Part shown: in pieces, positions 24,767-33,822 of the stretch
Layout of the letters: each line of letters starts with the position of its first letter
How positions within the stretch are numbered: position 1 is the first letter of the stretch
Assembly (NCBI RefSeq): GCF_014692515.1
Contig: NZ_JACOIK010000001.1
Coordinates: forward strand, 1 to 64,000
Source of the DNA: Sphingobacterium micropteri
Lineage (GTDB): Bacteria > Bacteroidota > Bacteroidia > Sphingobacteriales > Sphingobacteriaceae
DNA: 64,000 nt
Direction of reading: 5' to 3'
Program-made: the position numbers and the translations under genes
Notes under the pieces: generated by a model
The model's database searches: none
Seen by the model: only the letters and a program-made list of their open reading frames with translations
What the model was told of the DNA's origin: nothing

Positions 24767-27484
24767 TTGAAGACGTTAACTTGTTTTTTCTGTAGCCTTT
24801 TGTTCTTGTTTGTGGCCATTTCGGCTTCTGATGCACAGGTTGCTTCGTCTTCGGAAACTACTTCTTTTAACGTCCAAGATACCACATTAATTGTTGTAGA
24901 CAGTGTAAAAAATAACCAAGATACGGCAGTTGTGACTGATTCGACTGGTTTGACAGACACCACGAGAAATCATTTAAAAGAAACACAGGGACAAGATACC
25001 GTGATGATGGAAGACGACAGCGGTTTGGAAACCATGGTTACAATTGTTGCTAATGATTCCTCCTGGAATGAGGTTAGTAAAAATATTCTTCATCTATATA
25101 ATGGTGCTAAAGTCAAATATCAGGACTTTGAGTTGGCTGCCGACTATATCCGGTTAGACAGGAATACCAATCAATTGTTTGCGAGTGGCGTAACAAATCA
25201 TAATGGCAAATATGTCGGTCGCCCCGTGGTTATCTTTCCGGGGGAAAGTCCCAAGTCAGTCGATTCCTTAGTATATGATTATAAAAGTCGGGAGGGAAAT
25301 ACGTATGGTATCATGACGGAGGAAGACGGCGCGTATATCCAGGCAAGGGTCGTCCGCAAGAATCTATACGATGAGCTTTCTTTGCAGACCGGGATGTATA
25401 GTACTTGTAACTTGCCCTATCCGCATACCCACTTTGGTATCCAATTTACGAAAGGTCTATTGGCGAAAAACCATATTATCGTGGGGCCTGCATTTCTCGT
25501 GGTTGAAAATATCCCCATCAAGTTTGTCGCTATTCCTTTCGGTTTTTTCCCAAAGAATAATAAAAGATCTTCCGGACTTCTATTCCCTTCTTTTGGGGAG
25601 GACGCAACACGAGGTTTTTCTATTCGTGATATGGGTTGGTACCTGGCGTTTAATGATTTTTGGGATTCCGAAATTAGAGGGAGTCTATACTCGAAGGGAG
25701 CGTGGGAGGCCAGTGTACGTACAAATTATTTGGTGAACTATAAATTTAGCGGTGGCTTTAATATTCGCTACGCCTCTACACCATCTGGGGTGGAGGGGAC
25801 GGAGAATTACGGCGTCAACCGTGATTTTAACGTCACCTGGAATCACACACAACGACAAGAGGCCAATCCCGGAACTTCATTTTCGGCTTCTGTTAATTTT
25901 GGTACCAGTTCTTACTTCCGAAATACAGGGTTTAACCAACAGAATTCAATAGAAGATCTGACGCGAAACAATATGTCATCTTCGATAGCCTATGGTAAAG
26001 TGTTTGCGGATGGAAAAGTAAATTTTACCGCTAATTTAAGTCACCGGCAGGATATGGCATCCGGACAGGTAGACTTGGAATTGCCGTCTTTTAGTTTGAA
26101 CGTGTCCACGTTTAATCCTTTTGATTCTAAAGATCGAGTGGGTGATCAAAAATGGTATCAACGAATTACGGTAGGATATAGTTTGCAGGGACGGAATACC
26201 ATTTCTACGGCAGATTCCCTGCTTTTTAAGAAAGAGGCATTAAATGACTTTACCAATGGTTTTCAGCATAATATTCCTATCAGTTTGAGCCTAAATGCCT
26301 TTAAATATTTTCAATTCAACACATCTGTAAACTATACGGAACGCTGGTATTTGCAGAGTGTCCGTAAGCGACTAATAAATGAGGTCAACGGCTTTTCTGC
26401 TACGCGTGATACGGTGGGTGGTTTTGAGCGTGCTTACGACTATTCAATGTCAGCGGGCCTTTCTACGAAGGTTTATGGTATGTATCCTAAAATGGGGAAA
26501 GTAGAGGCTATTCGACACGTCATAACACCGTCGGTTAACCTCAACTACCGTCCTGATTTTTCGGATGCTCGCTATGGTTTTTACCGAGATTTCGTAAACG
26601 ATAATGGCGTGGTGGAACGCTACTCTATCTTTGAAGGCGGCATCTTCGGTGGTCCCGGCTCAGGTAAATCCATGGGTATTGGTTTTTCAGTCGATAACAA
26701 TATCGAAGCCAAAGTTCGAAATAACAACGATACAACAGGTAATGAAGCATTTCGAAAAGTGAAAATTTTACAAGGCCTGACCTTTAGCGGGAACTATAAT
26801 TTCATGGCCGATTCCCTAAAACTTTCTAACATTAGTTTCTCGGGGCGTACTTCTCTGTTCAAGGAAAAGATCAATTTAAACTTTAATGGTACTTTTGATC
26901 CTTATGCCTTTAACCCAGAGACAGGGCAAAAGATCGATAGGTTTGCTATTCAAGATGGAAGTTTGGCTCGACTTACCAATTTTGGGTTGTCGTTTGACTA
27001 TAGCCTTAATCCCAATGCAAACAAAAGCCGGAATGATAATCTCGATTCGCTCCGTAATCAAATGCCGAATATGACGGCAGAGCAGGCGGATGCATTGGCA
27101 CGTATAAGTACCAATCCGAATGCGTTTGTTGACTTTAATATTCCCTGGAATTTAAATGGTTCTTTTAGCATGAACTATAATAAGTCTTGGAATCGCGAAG
27201 AAAGACGGATGATGAATAACGTTACAGCTACGGTCAATATAAATGGTGACTTTAATGTTACGCCTAAATGGAAGGTACAGTTTAATACCGGCTATGATCT
27301 TCGGCAAAAAGCCCTTTCACTGACACGGTTTAGTATTTATCGTGATTTGCATTGTTGGGATATGTCCGTGGGATGGACCCCTTTTGGACAATATAAGAGT
27401 TACAATATAACGATTCGTGCTAAAGCTTCGATATTGCAAGATTTGAAATTGACGAAGCGGGAGAGTCATTATAGTTATCGATAA
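24767..27484 (+). CDS. lptD: Putative LPS assembly outer-membrane protein LptD
   Basis: A 905-residue outer-membrane protein that would insert lipopolysaccharide into the outer leaflet. A signal peptide (MKTLTCFFCSLLFLFVAISA) is followed by a Thr/Ser/Asp-rich linker (residues 25-85). Next comes an OstA-like jelly-roll (GAKVKYQDFELAADYIRLDR, YKSREGNTYGIMTEEDGAYI). The long beta-barrel runs from about residue 215 to the end, opening with the conserved IPIKFVAIPFGFFP. The start is TTG, since no ATG occurs upstream in frame and the signal begins right there. cinA follows 7 bases after the stop. This version lacks the disulfide pattern described for E. coli LptD. Confidence 0.9.
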   Translation: MKTLTCFFCSLLFLFVAISASDAQVASSSETTSFNVQDTTLIVVDSVKNNQDTAVVTDSTGLTDTTRNHLKETQGQDTVMMEDDSGLETMVTIVANDSSWNEVSKNILHLYNGAKVKYQDFELAADYIRLDRNTNQLFASGVTNHNGKYVGRPVVIFPGESPKSVDSLVYDYKSREGNTYGIMTEEDGAYIQARVVRKNLYDELSLQTGMYSTCNLPYPHTHFGIQFTKGLLAKNHIIVGPAFLVVENIPIKFVAIPFGFFPKNNKRSSGLLFPSFGEDATRGFSIRDMGWYLAFNDFWDSEIRGSLYSKGAWEASVRTNYLVNYKFSGGFNIRYASTPSGVEGTENYGVNRDFNVTWNHTQRQEANPGTSFSASVNFGTSSYFRNTGFNQQNSIEDLTRNNMSSSIAYGKVFADGKVNFTANLSHRQDMASGQVDLELPSFSLNVSTFNPFDSKDRVGDQKWYQRITVGYSLQGRNTISTADSLLFKKEALNDFTNGFQHNIPISLSLNAFKYFQFNTSVNYTERWYLQSVRKRLINEVNGFSATRDTVGGFERAYDYSMSAGLSTKVYGMYPKMGKVEAIRHVITPSVNLNYRPDFSDARYGFYRDFVNDNGVVERYSIFEGGIFGGPGSGKSMGIGFSVDNNIEAKVRNNNDTTGNEAFRKVKILQGLTFSGNYNFMADSLKLSNISFSGRTSLFKEKINLNFNGTFDPYAFNPETGQKIDRFAIQDGSLARLTNFGLSFDYSLNPNANKSRNDNLDSLRNQMPNMTAEQADALARISTNPNAFVDFNIPWNLNGSFSMNYNKSWNREERRMMNNVTATVNINGDFNVTPKWKVQFNTGYDLRQKALSLTRFSIYRDLHCWDMSVGWTPFGQYKSYNITIRAKASILQDLKLTKRESHYSYR

Positions 27485-27491
27485 TGGTCTA

Positions 27492-28742
27492 ATGAAAGCA
27501 GAAATTATCACCATAGGCGACGAGTTATTAAATGGGCAGGTCGTGGATACCAATTCCGCATGGATTGCCCAACGCTTAGGCGCATTACATATCCCCGTTG
27601 TCCATATTACTTCGATATCCGATAAAGCGAACGCGATAAAAGTCGCATTGCAACAGGCAGAAGCACGAGCAGATGTTATCATCATGACAGGTGGATTAGG
27701 GCCTACCAGGGATGATATTACGAAAGCGACCGTAGCGGATTATTTTGGCACAACCCTCGTGCGTAATGAGGTTGTCTTGGCACATGTAGAATCGATTTTT
27801 CGTCGTAAAGCTAGAAAAATGATGCCTGCAATGAATATCGGGCAGGCTGATGTATTAGCAAATGCATCTGTGCTGTTTAATGATGTTGGCACAGCCCCGG
27901 GAATGGCCGTCGAACGTGACGGTAAATATTTCGCTTTTCTGCCGGGTGTACCATTTGAAATGAAATTCTTGATGGAAAACCGTGTATTGCCTATGTTGCG
28001 CGATACATATAAAAGCGACGTCTTTGTTTATAACACCTACCTATTGACGGTTGGCATCGGCGAATCCCATTTGGCCGAGCATATTGCCGATATCGAGGAT
28101 GCCTTGCCTTCCTTTATAACCCTAGCTTATCTTCCCAGAATTGGTATGGTACGCCTGCGTTTTACAGGAGAGGGATCGGATATCGAAACCTTGGCCAGTA
28201 TAACCGATAGCTTTAAACAACAGGTGGTGGAACGTGTAAAAGATTACGTTGTTTCGATAGACAATTGTTCTTTCGAGGAAGTATTGGTACAAACATGTAT
28301 CTCCGCTGGTGCGACACTATCGACAGCAGAAAGCTGTACAGGAGGTACTATTTCGGCTCAGATTACAGCAGTTCCAGGTGCTAGTCAAATGTTTCAAGGT
28401 GCGGCAGTCGTTTATTCTAATCAAGCGAAGATGGATGTTTTGGGTGTTTCGCCGGATACACTTGTACAATATGGTGCTGTCAGTGAGCCCACTGTCAAGC
28501 AAATGGCGGAAGGGGCAAAGCAGGTGTTTGGTACGGATTACGCTATCGCCACAAGTGGCATTGCCGGTCCGGGTGGGGGAACAGAAACAAAACCGGTTGG
28601 TACCGTGTGTATAGCCGTTGCAGGGAAATCTGAAACCCGCGCACAAACGTTTCATTTCAAAAACGATCGCGCTATCAATATCGAGCGGACGGTAATCGCA
28701 GGATTAACGATGTTTTGGGATATGCTTCGGAAAGAAGGGTAA
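27492..28742 (+). CDS. cinA: CinA-family protein (competence/damage-inducible protein A)
   Basis: A 416-residue two-domain protein. The N-terminal ~170 residues form a MoCF-like domain (MKAEIITIGDELLNGQVVDTNS and MTGGLGPTRDDITKATVADYF). The C-terminal ~150 residues form the CinA_C amidohydrolase domain (TLSTAESCTGGTISAQITAVPGAS, then IATSGIAGPGGG). In other bacteria these domains act as ADP-ribose pyrophosphatase and nicotinamide-mononucleotide deamidase in NAD recycling. It is in a likely operon with lptD (7-base gap), an arrangement that says little about function. Confidence 0.93.
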   Translation: MKAEIITIGDELLNGQVVDTNSAWIAQRLGALHIPVVHITSISDKANAIKVALQQAEARADVIIMTGGLGPTRDDITKATVADYFGTTLVRNEVVLAHVESIFRRKARKMMPAMNIGQADVLANASVLFNDVGTAPGMAVERDGKYFAFLPGVPFEMKFLMENRVLPMLRDTYKSDVFVYNTYLLTVGIGESHLAEHIADIEDALPSFITLAYLPRIGMVRLRFTGEGSDIETLASITDSFKQQVVERVKDYVVSIDNCSFEEVLVQTCISAGATLSTAESCTGGTISAQITAVPGASQMFQGAAVVYSNQAKMDVLGVSPDTLVQYGAVSEPTVKQMAEGAKQVFGTDYAIATSGIAGPGGGTETKPVGTVCIAVAGKSETRAQTFHFKNDRAINIERTVIAGLTMFWDMLRKEG

Positions 28743-28767
28743 TTCGCCCCGAAGGATCTCTTAGTCA

Positions 28768-28944
28768 TTAAATTATATACAGTTCGAAATGCGAACTCAC
28801 TTTTGGAAATGGCACTTTCAGTGTCAGTGACCCTATACTCACGTCGTCTTTTACATTGACATCTATCGTAACGCGTATTGGAGGCAGTACTGGTCCGGGA
28901 GGAGGGCAGCGATAAGGATTTTCTGTGAATAATGAAATAATATT
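28768..28944 (-). pseudogene. Possible gene remnant: open frame without a start codon
   Basis: Within the 298-base gap between cinA and the E2 gene, one minus-strand frame stays open for 58 codons up to a TAA at 28768-28770. The conceptual C-terminus reads PYRCPPPGPVLPPIRVTIDV, then NVKDDVSIGSLTLKVPFPKV and SSHFELYII, with alternating strands and a proline-rich stretch that look coded. There is no ATG or GTG near its beginning, and a stop lies just upstream (28945-28947). It may be the tail of a lost gene, or chance. The rest of the gap is A/T-rich with a TATTTTTG at 28946-28953 that could serve the E2 gene. Confidence 0.3.
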
Positions 28945-29040
28945 TTATTTTTGCCCTGTTGTAAAATATTATGTTTTGTTTAATTGAATTTGTTAGATTA
29001 AATGTTAATTTAGTAAATCATTCAATGAACTTAGATCGAT

Positions 29041-30402
29041 ATGGGTATATATAAAGTGGTTCTTCCAAGAATGGGAGAAAGTGTTTCCGAAGCCACCATT
29101 ACAAAATGGGTGAAGGCAATCGGAGATTCGGTTGAGGAGGATGATCCAATTGTGGAAATAGCGACAGACAAAGTGGATTCTGACGTTCCCGCTCCGGTGA
29201 CAGGAAAGTTATCCAAGATTTTTTTTGAAGAAAGCCAAGTAGCTCAAGTAGGCGATGTCATCGCATGGATAGAGGTAGAGGGGGAAGCATCTCCAAATAT
29301 CGCCGTGCAACATACCGCAGAAGAGCCTCTGGAGGCTACTTCGGCTATAGAGGAAGAAGAAGTTCCGACATCGGATATCCCGGGTACCGAACTACTGACG
29401 CAAGAAACGAGTGAAAAGACTGTATTACATTCCGGTTCTCGTTTTTATTCCCCTTTGGTCAAGAATATTGCACAGGAAGAAGGTCTAAGCCAGGCAGAGT
29501 TGGATAGCATCCGTGGTACAGGAGCAGAAGGCCGGGTAACCAAGCAGGATATTTTAGATTATCTCGGACACCGTTCCGCGCAAGATCCACGAGTTGAATC
29601 AGAAGAAATAGCCGTAAAAACAGCGTCATCGGATCAACATGTAATCACGCCTCCTTCGAAAGAAAAGGAGAATACCCAGAAAATAACAGCACCTGGTGAT
29701 GAAATTGTAGAAATGGATCGTATGCGTAGGCTCATAGCAGATCACATGGTGCATAGTGTTAAAACATCGCCACATGTTGCTTCCTTTGTGGAAGCCGACG
29801 TAACAAATTTGGTCAATTGGAGAAATAAGATAAAGGATAGTTATAAAAAGCGAGAAGGCGAAAATATTACCTTTACGCCTATTTTTATTGAGGCTGTTAG
29901 TAAAGCGTTACGCGATTTTCCGATGGTTAATGTATCCGTTGATGGGCACCATATTATCAAGCGGAAGAATATTAATATCGGCATGGCGGCGGCATTACCT
30001 TCCGGTAATTTGATTGTTCCCGTTATCAAAAATGCTGACCAGTTGAGTTTAGTGGGATTGAGTAAGGCAGTCAATGATTTAGCACAGCGAAGTAGACAGA
30101 ATCAATTAAAACCCGATGATACCCAAGGTGGAACTTTTACCTTTACCAATATCGGTGCTTTCGGAAATATCATGGGCGTACCCATTATCAACCAACCGCA
30201 AGCAGCTATTTTGGCGGTAGGTACCATTAAGAAAAAGCCGGCTGTTTTAGAAACAGAACATGGCGATGTGATTGCCATTCGTCACATGATGTACTTGTCA
30301 ATGTCCTACGATCACCGCGTCATTGACGGCGCATTAGGCGGCACTTTTCTGAAACGCGTTGCGGATTATCTGGAAAATTGGGATATAAATCGGGAGATTT
30401 AA
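29041..30402 (+). CDS. 2-oxo acid dehydrogenase E2 component (dihydrolipoamide acyltransferase)
   Basis: A 453-residue core subunit of a pyruvate or branched-chain 2-oxo acid dehydrogenase complex, cytoplasmic. One lipoyl domain (residues 1-80) has lipoyl Lys44 in IATDKVDSD. An acidic linker (80-135) follows, then a peripheral-subunit-binding domain (FYSPLVKNIAQEEGLSQAEL, about 138-175) and the catalytic domain ending in MSYDHRVIDGALGG with His425/Asp429. The E1 and E3 genes are not nearby. The single lipoyl domain fits branched-chain complexes at least as well as pyruvate dehydrogenase, and the substrate is not decided. It is closed by a long hairpin terminator. Confidence 0.92.
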   Translation: MGIYKVVLPRMGESVSEATITKWVKAIGDSVEEDDPIVEIATDKVDSDVPAPVTGKLSKIFFEESQVAQVGDVIAWIEVEGEASPNIAVQHTAEEPLEATSAIEEEEVPTSDIPGTELLTQETSEKTVLHSGSRFYSPLVKNIAQEEGLSQAELDSIRGTGAEGRVTKQDILDYLGHRSAQDPRVESEEIAVKTASSDQHVITPPSKEKENTQKITAPGDEIVEMDRMRRLIADHMVHSVKTSPHVASFVEADVTNLVNWRNKIKDSYKKREGENITFTPIFIEAVSKALRDFPMVNVSVDGHHIIKRKNINIGMAAALPSGNLIVPVIKNADQLSLVGLSKAVNDLAQRSRQNQLKPDDTQGGTFTFTNIGAFGNIMGVPIINQPQAAILAVGTIKKKPAVLETEHGDVIAIRHMMYLSMSYDHRVIDGALGGTFLKRVADYLENWDINREI

Positions 30403-30447
30403 ATAACAAAAAGCGGCGTGTGTCTCACACGCCGCTTTTTGTTATTT
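30401..30447. terminator. Bidirectional terminator with a 22-bp perfect stem
   Basis: A perfect 22-bp stem at 30401-30422 and 30426-30447 closes a TCT loop, with a GC-rich core (GCGGCGTGTG) flanked by A and T tracts. It contains the stop codons of both the E2 gene and the converging small gene, so each coding end is part of the hairpin. Confidence 0.9.
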
Positions 30448-30735
30448 AATATTGTTAATAGCCTCTTGTTCGCGTAACTTATCGATGTTATTCTTATCAC
30501 TGTATTCTTCCGTTTTTTCCTGAAAAGACTCCAATATTTCCCTTATAGAATCAGCATTATCCGCTGTTCGCTGATAGATATCCGGCATTTTGGATTCAAT
30601 TAGTTTATCCCCCAACTCGATGTTGTCTACTTCAATTTTGCCTATCTTTTCTAAAACAGCCTGCTGACTATTTCGTACGTCTTCCAATTCTCTGACGATC
30701 TTCTCCATCAGATCGAATTTTTTCAATTTGTCCAT
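30442..30735 (-). CDS. Small coiled-coil protein of unknown function
   Basis: A 97-residue, highly charged, almost entirely helical protein (MDKLKKFDLMEKIVRELEDV, then a hydrophobic heptad-like spacing, and EILESFQEKTEEYSDKNNID near residues 68-87). No signal peptide, membrane segment or known domain was recognised. It stands alone, converging on the E2 gene with their stops inside a shared terminator, and 423 bases of non-coding DNA lie upstream. It is a real gene judging by codon use and the fitted terminator, but no function can be named. Confidence 0.6.
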   Translation of the reverse strand: MDKLKKFDLMEKIVRELEDVRNSQQAVLEKIGKIEVDNIELGDKLIESKMPDIYQRTADNADSIREILESFQEKTEEYSDKNNIDKLREQEAINNIK

Positions 30736-31158
30736 ATCACACTTTGTTTTAGTTCCTTATAATAAAACGTATTTGTAGACGATTTGTTTTAATTGTGGAT
30801 CGTAGCTGTATTTAAGGTCGACAGGCAGCGTTCGTGTGCAAATGAAAAGTTTTGGTAATCCATCATTTTCTTGTCTCTCGAATATGTTCGTCTTTATGTA
30901 TTACGCTCTTGTTTCTGGAACAGAATCCTAATCGTAGGGCATAATGTTTATCTTTTTGAGGAAAAATAAATTTTTGTTGTACGAAATGAAGTTTTGTTAA
31001 TGAGTTTTATTTGTACTTCTGGAATGCAGTGCAGTTTGCAGTGAATTACGTTTGTTTGTTGGTGAAAAAAGAAGATTTTGTGGTGAAAAAAGTATTTTAT
31101 TAAATAAGGTTTGGATATAAAAATCTATTATTTTAGTAGGGTAAATTAAATCACTAAA
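30736..31158. other. Non-coding gap with a spaced direct repeat (31060-31092)
   Basis: The 423-base gap between two divergent genes contains no convincing ORF. It is A/T-rich. Its clearest feature is TGGTGAAAAAAG at 31060-31071, repeated exactly at 31081-31092, 21 bases apart (two helical turns) and about 70 bases before the aminotransferase ATG. The spacing is that of a tandem operator. A short TGCAGTG-type repeat lies just before (31026-31042). No promoter with a full -33/-7 pair could be fixed. Confidence 0.4.
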
Positions 31159-32322
31159 ATGACAGAATCCTTTCAAAGACCGAAGTTTGTTTCCAAACTT
31201 CCCAAAACAGAGGTCAGTATATTCTCCCGCATGTCGGCTTTGGCCCAAGAACATGAAGCTATTAACTTATCACAGGGGTTTCCCAATTATCCGACATCCG
31301 ACAAGTTAATCGCTCTAGTAGACCACTACATGCGTAAAGGGTGTAATCAATATGCCCCCATGCCGGGTATATTGCCGCTTAGGGAAGTTTTGGCGGAAAA
31401 AATGAATATACTTTATCAAGTGGATGTGGACGTGGAAAAAGAGATAACCATTACCTCGGGAGGCACGCAGGCAATCTTTACGGCAATCGCTACACTTATC
31501 CGTCCGGGCGATGAAGTCATTGTCTTCGAACCGGCTTACGATTCCTATAGACCCAGCGTGGAGCTTTTTGGCGGGAAAGTTGTTCCGGTAACACTAAAAT
31601 CACCTCAGTTTGCGATTGACTGGAAGGAGGTAGGGAAGTTGATTTCGCCCTGTACAAAGCTTATCATTGTTAATAACCCTACAAATCCCTCAACTAAGAT
31701 TTGGAAGAAAGCAGATTTTGAAGCGCTGGAAAAATTGGTGTGGGACACTCCGATTACCATATTGAGCGACGAGGTATATGAACATATTGTCTATGACAAT
31801 CAACCCCACTGGTCTTTATTACAGTTTCCGGCGTTATGGGCGCGCAGTTTTGTGGTGGCTTCGTTCGGGAAATTAGTACACACTACCGGTTGGAAATTAG
31901 GTTATGTGGCCGCACCAGCCTATCTAACAGCAGAATTTCGCAAAGTCCATCAATTTAACGTGTTCAGTGCTAACACACCTATGCAGTTTGCGATCGCGGA
32001 CTATATCCAGGACAAAGATAGTTATCTAGGTTTACGTGCTTTTTTTCAAGAGAAGCGCGACCTGTTGGTAGAAGGGTTGAAAGCAAGCCGATTCCAGAGT
32101 CTACCTTGCGAAGGCACATATTTTTTATTGATGGATTATACACCGATTAGCGACTTACCTGAATTGGCTTATGCCACCCAATTGACTACCCAATTTAAAG
32201 TCGCTACTGTTCCGGTTTCCGCATTTTACGCTTCCCCCTGTGATCAAAGCCTGCTTCGTATCTGCTTCGCTAAGGATAAGGATACGCTCAATAGAGCATT
32301 GGACTTATTAATAAAAATATAA
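31159..32322 (+). CDS. Methionine (YbdL-type) PLP aminotransferase
   Basis: A 387-residue class I/II aminotransferase. The opening ISFxRM-like segment and INLSQGFPNYPTSDKL are typical of the YbdL/kynurenine-aminotransferase branch. TSGGTQAIFTAIATLIRPGD binds the PLP phosphate, VNNPTNPSTKIW holds the conserved Asn, SDEVYEHIVYD the Asp, and SFGKLVHTTGWKLGY contains Lys238, which forms the Schiff base. It would transaminate methionine (or aromatic/kynurenine) with 2-oxo acids, probably in methionine salvage. It is a single gene with a direct repeat upstream that may be its operator. Confidence 0.9.
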   Translation: MTESFQRPKFVSKLPKTEVSIFSRMSALAQEHEAINLSQGFPNYPTSDKLIALVDHYMRKGCNQYAPMPGILPLREVLAEKMNILYQVDVDVEKEITITSGGTQAIFTAIATLIRPGDEVIVFEPAYDSYRPSVELFGGKVVPVTLKSPQFAIDWKEVGKLISPCTKLIIVNNPTNPSTKIWKKADFEALEKLVWDTPITILSDEVYEHIVYDNQPHWSLLQFPALWARSFVVASFGKLVHTTGWKLGYVAAPAYLTAEFRKVHQFNVFSANTPMQFAIADYIQDKDSYLGLRAFFQEKRDLLVEGLKASRFQSLPCEGTYFLLMDYTPISDLPELAYATQLTTQFKVATVPVSAFYASPCDQSLLRICFAKDKDTLNRALDLLIKI

Positions 32323-32337
32323 AAGTTTGACTATTGG

Positions 32338-33702
32338 CTACCCAAACCTATCCATCCGCTGCCGGATAATACGGCGGTAGCGGATATACAGCAATATCGA
32401 AGAGGTTAGCAACCCAAGTGAAAGTCCATACCATACACCTTGCACACCAATGTTGAAATAGACACCTAAAAGATATGCCGCAGGGATGCCAACAATCCAG
32501 TAAGCAATGAAAGTGATCAACGTAGGAACATTGACATCACCCATTCCGCGGAGAATGCCCAACCCAACGACTTGGGTACCATCAAATAGCTGAAACAATC
32601 CGGCGATGATCAAGAGCTGTGCGGAGATGCTGATAACAGCTTGGTCGTCGCTGATTATGCGCGGTAAATATTGGTTGAAGAGCGCAAAAATTACCGCACA
32701 GATCAACATGAAAACAATAACAAGGTGATAAGAAACCGTAGCAAACTTCTTGACCCGGGTCATGTTTCTTTTTCCATAACTATGGCCTGTTTTGATCGTT
32801 GCAGCCGAGGCGATACCACTGGCCATCATATAGGTCATGGAGGCCAATGTGATGGCAACTTGATGACTAGCCTGTTCTACGGCACCAATCTTTCCGGCGA
32901 TAAGAGATGCTGCGGCAAAGGAACCGACCTCAAAGACATATTGCAGTGCCATCGGCGCACCAATTTTAAAAATGCTTTTTATCCGGGAAAATTCCGCATG
33001 AAAAAATGAAAATGTTTTTGTGTATAAACTGAACCGTTTGGAGCGTAAGACGTAAAACGACATGGCTAACATCATTAAAATGCGGTCAATTAACGTTGCA
33101 TACCCAACACCCACAATACCCATCGGCTTGATACCAAACATACCTTTTACAAAAATAATCGCTAAAATTATGTTAAGCACATTACCCCAGATCGTGATAT
33201 TCATGGCTTGCCGGGTAAAACCGAGACCCTCGGCAAACTGTTTAAATGTATTGAATGCCATTAATGGTATAACGGAGAACATCAACACCAATAAATAAGG
33301 CTTTGCCGTGTTTACAACCTGGGGATCCTGATCAAGATGTTCCATTGCATACATCGACCCAAAACCAATGAGGCCAAATAGCACAATAGCAGTGGCAATA
33401 TTTAACCAAAGACTGCTGGAGAGTAATTTTCCACATGCGTCCTTGTCACCTTTGCCGTTGGCTTGCGCGATAAGTGGCGTCAGACCATAGGAAACACCAA
33501 GCCCGATCACCATAACCACAATAAACACCGAGTGTACAAGGGAAACCGCCGCCAGTGGAATAGTTCCTGCAAATTTACCTACCACGACGGTGTCTGCCGT
33601 TTGCACGAGCGTATGCCCTAATTGCGAAATGATAACAGGCCCCGCAAGTGCAAAAGCACTCCAATAAAAATGTTTGTTTTGTTTATAGTAATGATGTAAC
33701 AT
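32338..33702 (-). CDS. MATE-family multidrug/cation antiporter
   Basis: A 454-residue integral membrane protein with about 12 helices in two similar halves, the MATE pattern. Its opening reads WSAFALAGPVIISQLGHTLV, with TADTVVVGKFAGTIPLAAVS after it. MATE exporters move drugs or metabolites outward against Na+ or H+. The ATG at 33702 is preferred over an upstream TTG at 33720. It converges on the aminotransferase gene (15 bases between stops) and diverges from tatA. The substrate is unknown. Confidence 0.93.
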   Translation of the reverse strand: MLHHYYKQNKHFYWSAFALAGPVIISQLGHTLVQTADTVVVGKFAGTIPLAAVSLVHSVFIVVMVIGLGVSYGLTPLIAQANGKGDKDACGKLLSSSLWLNIATAIVLFGLIGFGSMYAMEHLDQDPQVVNTAKPYLLVLMFSVIPLMAFNTFKQFAEGLGFTRQAMNITIWGNVLNIILAIIFVKGMFGIKPMGIVGVGYATLIDRILMMLAMSFYVLRSKRFSLYTKTFSFFHAEFSRIKSIFKIGAPMALQYVFEVGSFAAASLIAGKIGAVEQASHQVAITLASMTYMMASGIASAATIKTGHSYGKRNMTRVKKFATVSYHLVIVFMLICAVIFALFNQYLPRIISDDQAVISISAQLLIIAGLFQLFDGTQVVGLGILRGMGDVNVPTLITFIAYWIVGIPAAYLLGVYFNIGVQGVWYGLSLGLLTSSILLYIRYRRIIRQRMDRFG

Positions 33703-33822
33703 AGTGTTTCGCGTGTGCAAAGATAATCGTTTTTGTTACTAAATAATTACATCAAAATTTGGAAGAAACATAAATTTACGCTTACCTTTATCTTTCGATA
33801 AAAAGTTAAGGAGAAGGATATA

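Noticed and set aside
33703..33720. Upstream TTG start for the MATE gene
   Set aside because: It would add six residues only. The ATG at 33702 is standard for the family.
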